Below, in pieces: positions 63,761-64,000 of a DNA stretch of 64,000 bases. The DNA is from an uncultured Thalassotalea sp. Its GTDB lineage: Bacteria > Pseudomonadota > Gammaproteobacteria > Enterobacterales > Alteromonadaceae. A program made the position numbers and the translations under genes. The notes under the pieces were generated by a model. It saw only the letters and a list, made by a program, of their open reading frames with translations. It was not told the origin of the DNA and did no database searches. The stretch covers positions 124,001 to 188,000 of the forward strand of contig CANMZP010000001.1 in the NCBI GenBank assembly GCA_947502355.1, read 5' to 3'. Positions within the stretch are counted from its first letter, which is position 1. Each line of letters starts with the position of its first letter.

Positions 63761-64000
63761 ATAGACAGCTCCCTGCTTAAATTTTAACCTCTAACATTAA
63801 GTTAACGCTAGGTTTTCAATTTTGCATTGATACAGAACAATAAAACAACAAATTCATAGTTTTGAATTTATTTGAATATGGTGAGCATTCTATTTACCAG
63901 GAGAAAAGTACGCGGAAGAAATAACAGATGAACGGGAAAAAGGTTTCAACGCTCAATTTATTTAACTGAATGTTTTTAAGAAAAGATGGTTATTAAAAGA

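Noticed and set aside
63761-64000. Fur box upstream of the TonB2 operon
   Set aside because: No GATAATGATAATCATTATC-like sequence was visible; iron control is possible but not supported by sequence.

Overview
The window reads as chromosome of a free-living marine gammaproteobacterium, most likely Alteromonadales near Colwelliaceae/Thalassotalea. This is inferred from the AT-rich composition, the block nlpI-pnp-rpsO and truB-rbfA-infB-nusA-rimP, a Vibrio/Shewanella-style TonB2 operon (DUF3450-ttpC-exbB2-exbD2-tonB2-TPR), and an H-NOX/histidine kinase pair. No phage, complete insertion sequence, CRISPR array, tRNA or rRNA was recognised.

Layout. 1-3113: RecQ-family helicase (cut by the window edge), HutD/Ves, truncated haemoglobin, acyl-CoA thioesterase and a SWIM zinc-finger gene with a damaged-looking 3' end. 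3338-5322: H-NOX nitric oxide sensor with its histidine kinase. 5441-22447: an exopolysaccharide (EPS) locus holding glycosyltransferases, a flippase, a sigma-54-dependent response regulator, an LruC/DUF4114 secreted protein with a poly-Gly lipoprotein, a WecG-type transferase, the initiating sugar-phosphate transferase, Wza- and Wzz-like proteins, a Wzy/ligase-like protein and a pyruvyl transferase. 22636-23648: a decayed patch with a frameshifted hydrolase fragment joined to a group II intron-like 5' fragment that starts right after an intrinsic terminator. 23705-30097: CocE-like peptidase, VOC protein, a SufS-SufE fusion, a putative metallopeptidase and NlpI. 30218-43906: RNA and translation genes. 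44357-53472: periplasmic nucleotidase, CBM9-like protein, a RAYT transposase with REP-like repeats, a DUF1501/DUF1800 pair, Nudix and Mpo1-like proteins. 53746-58443: AbgT transporter, ACT-malic enzyme, aldehyde dehydrogenase. 58612-63760: TonB2 operon.

The most interesting signal is regulatory. Six -24/-12 (sigma-54) promoter matches sit in front of transcription units of the EPS locus, in both orientations. Most have an ATTTTGCAAAAT-like palindrome about 85-210 bp upstream, as expected for enhancer sites of the sigma-54 response regulator at 8256-9908. I propose that this regulator drives the locus as one regulon, including the LruC protein and the lipoprotein. The H-NOX kinase next door is a possible nitric oxide input.

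The second notable system is a RAYT transposase (48005-48982) flanked by the motif GTGGGTGGCTT. The same motif forms a seven-unit, 34-bp tandem array 10 kb away at 37549-37770.
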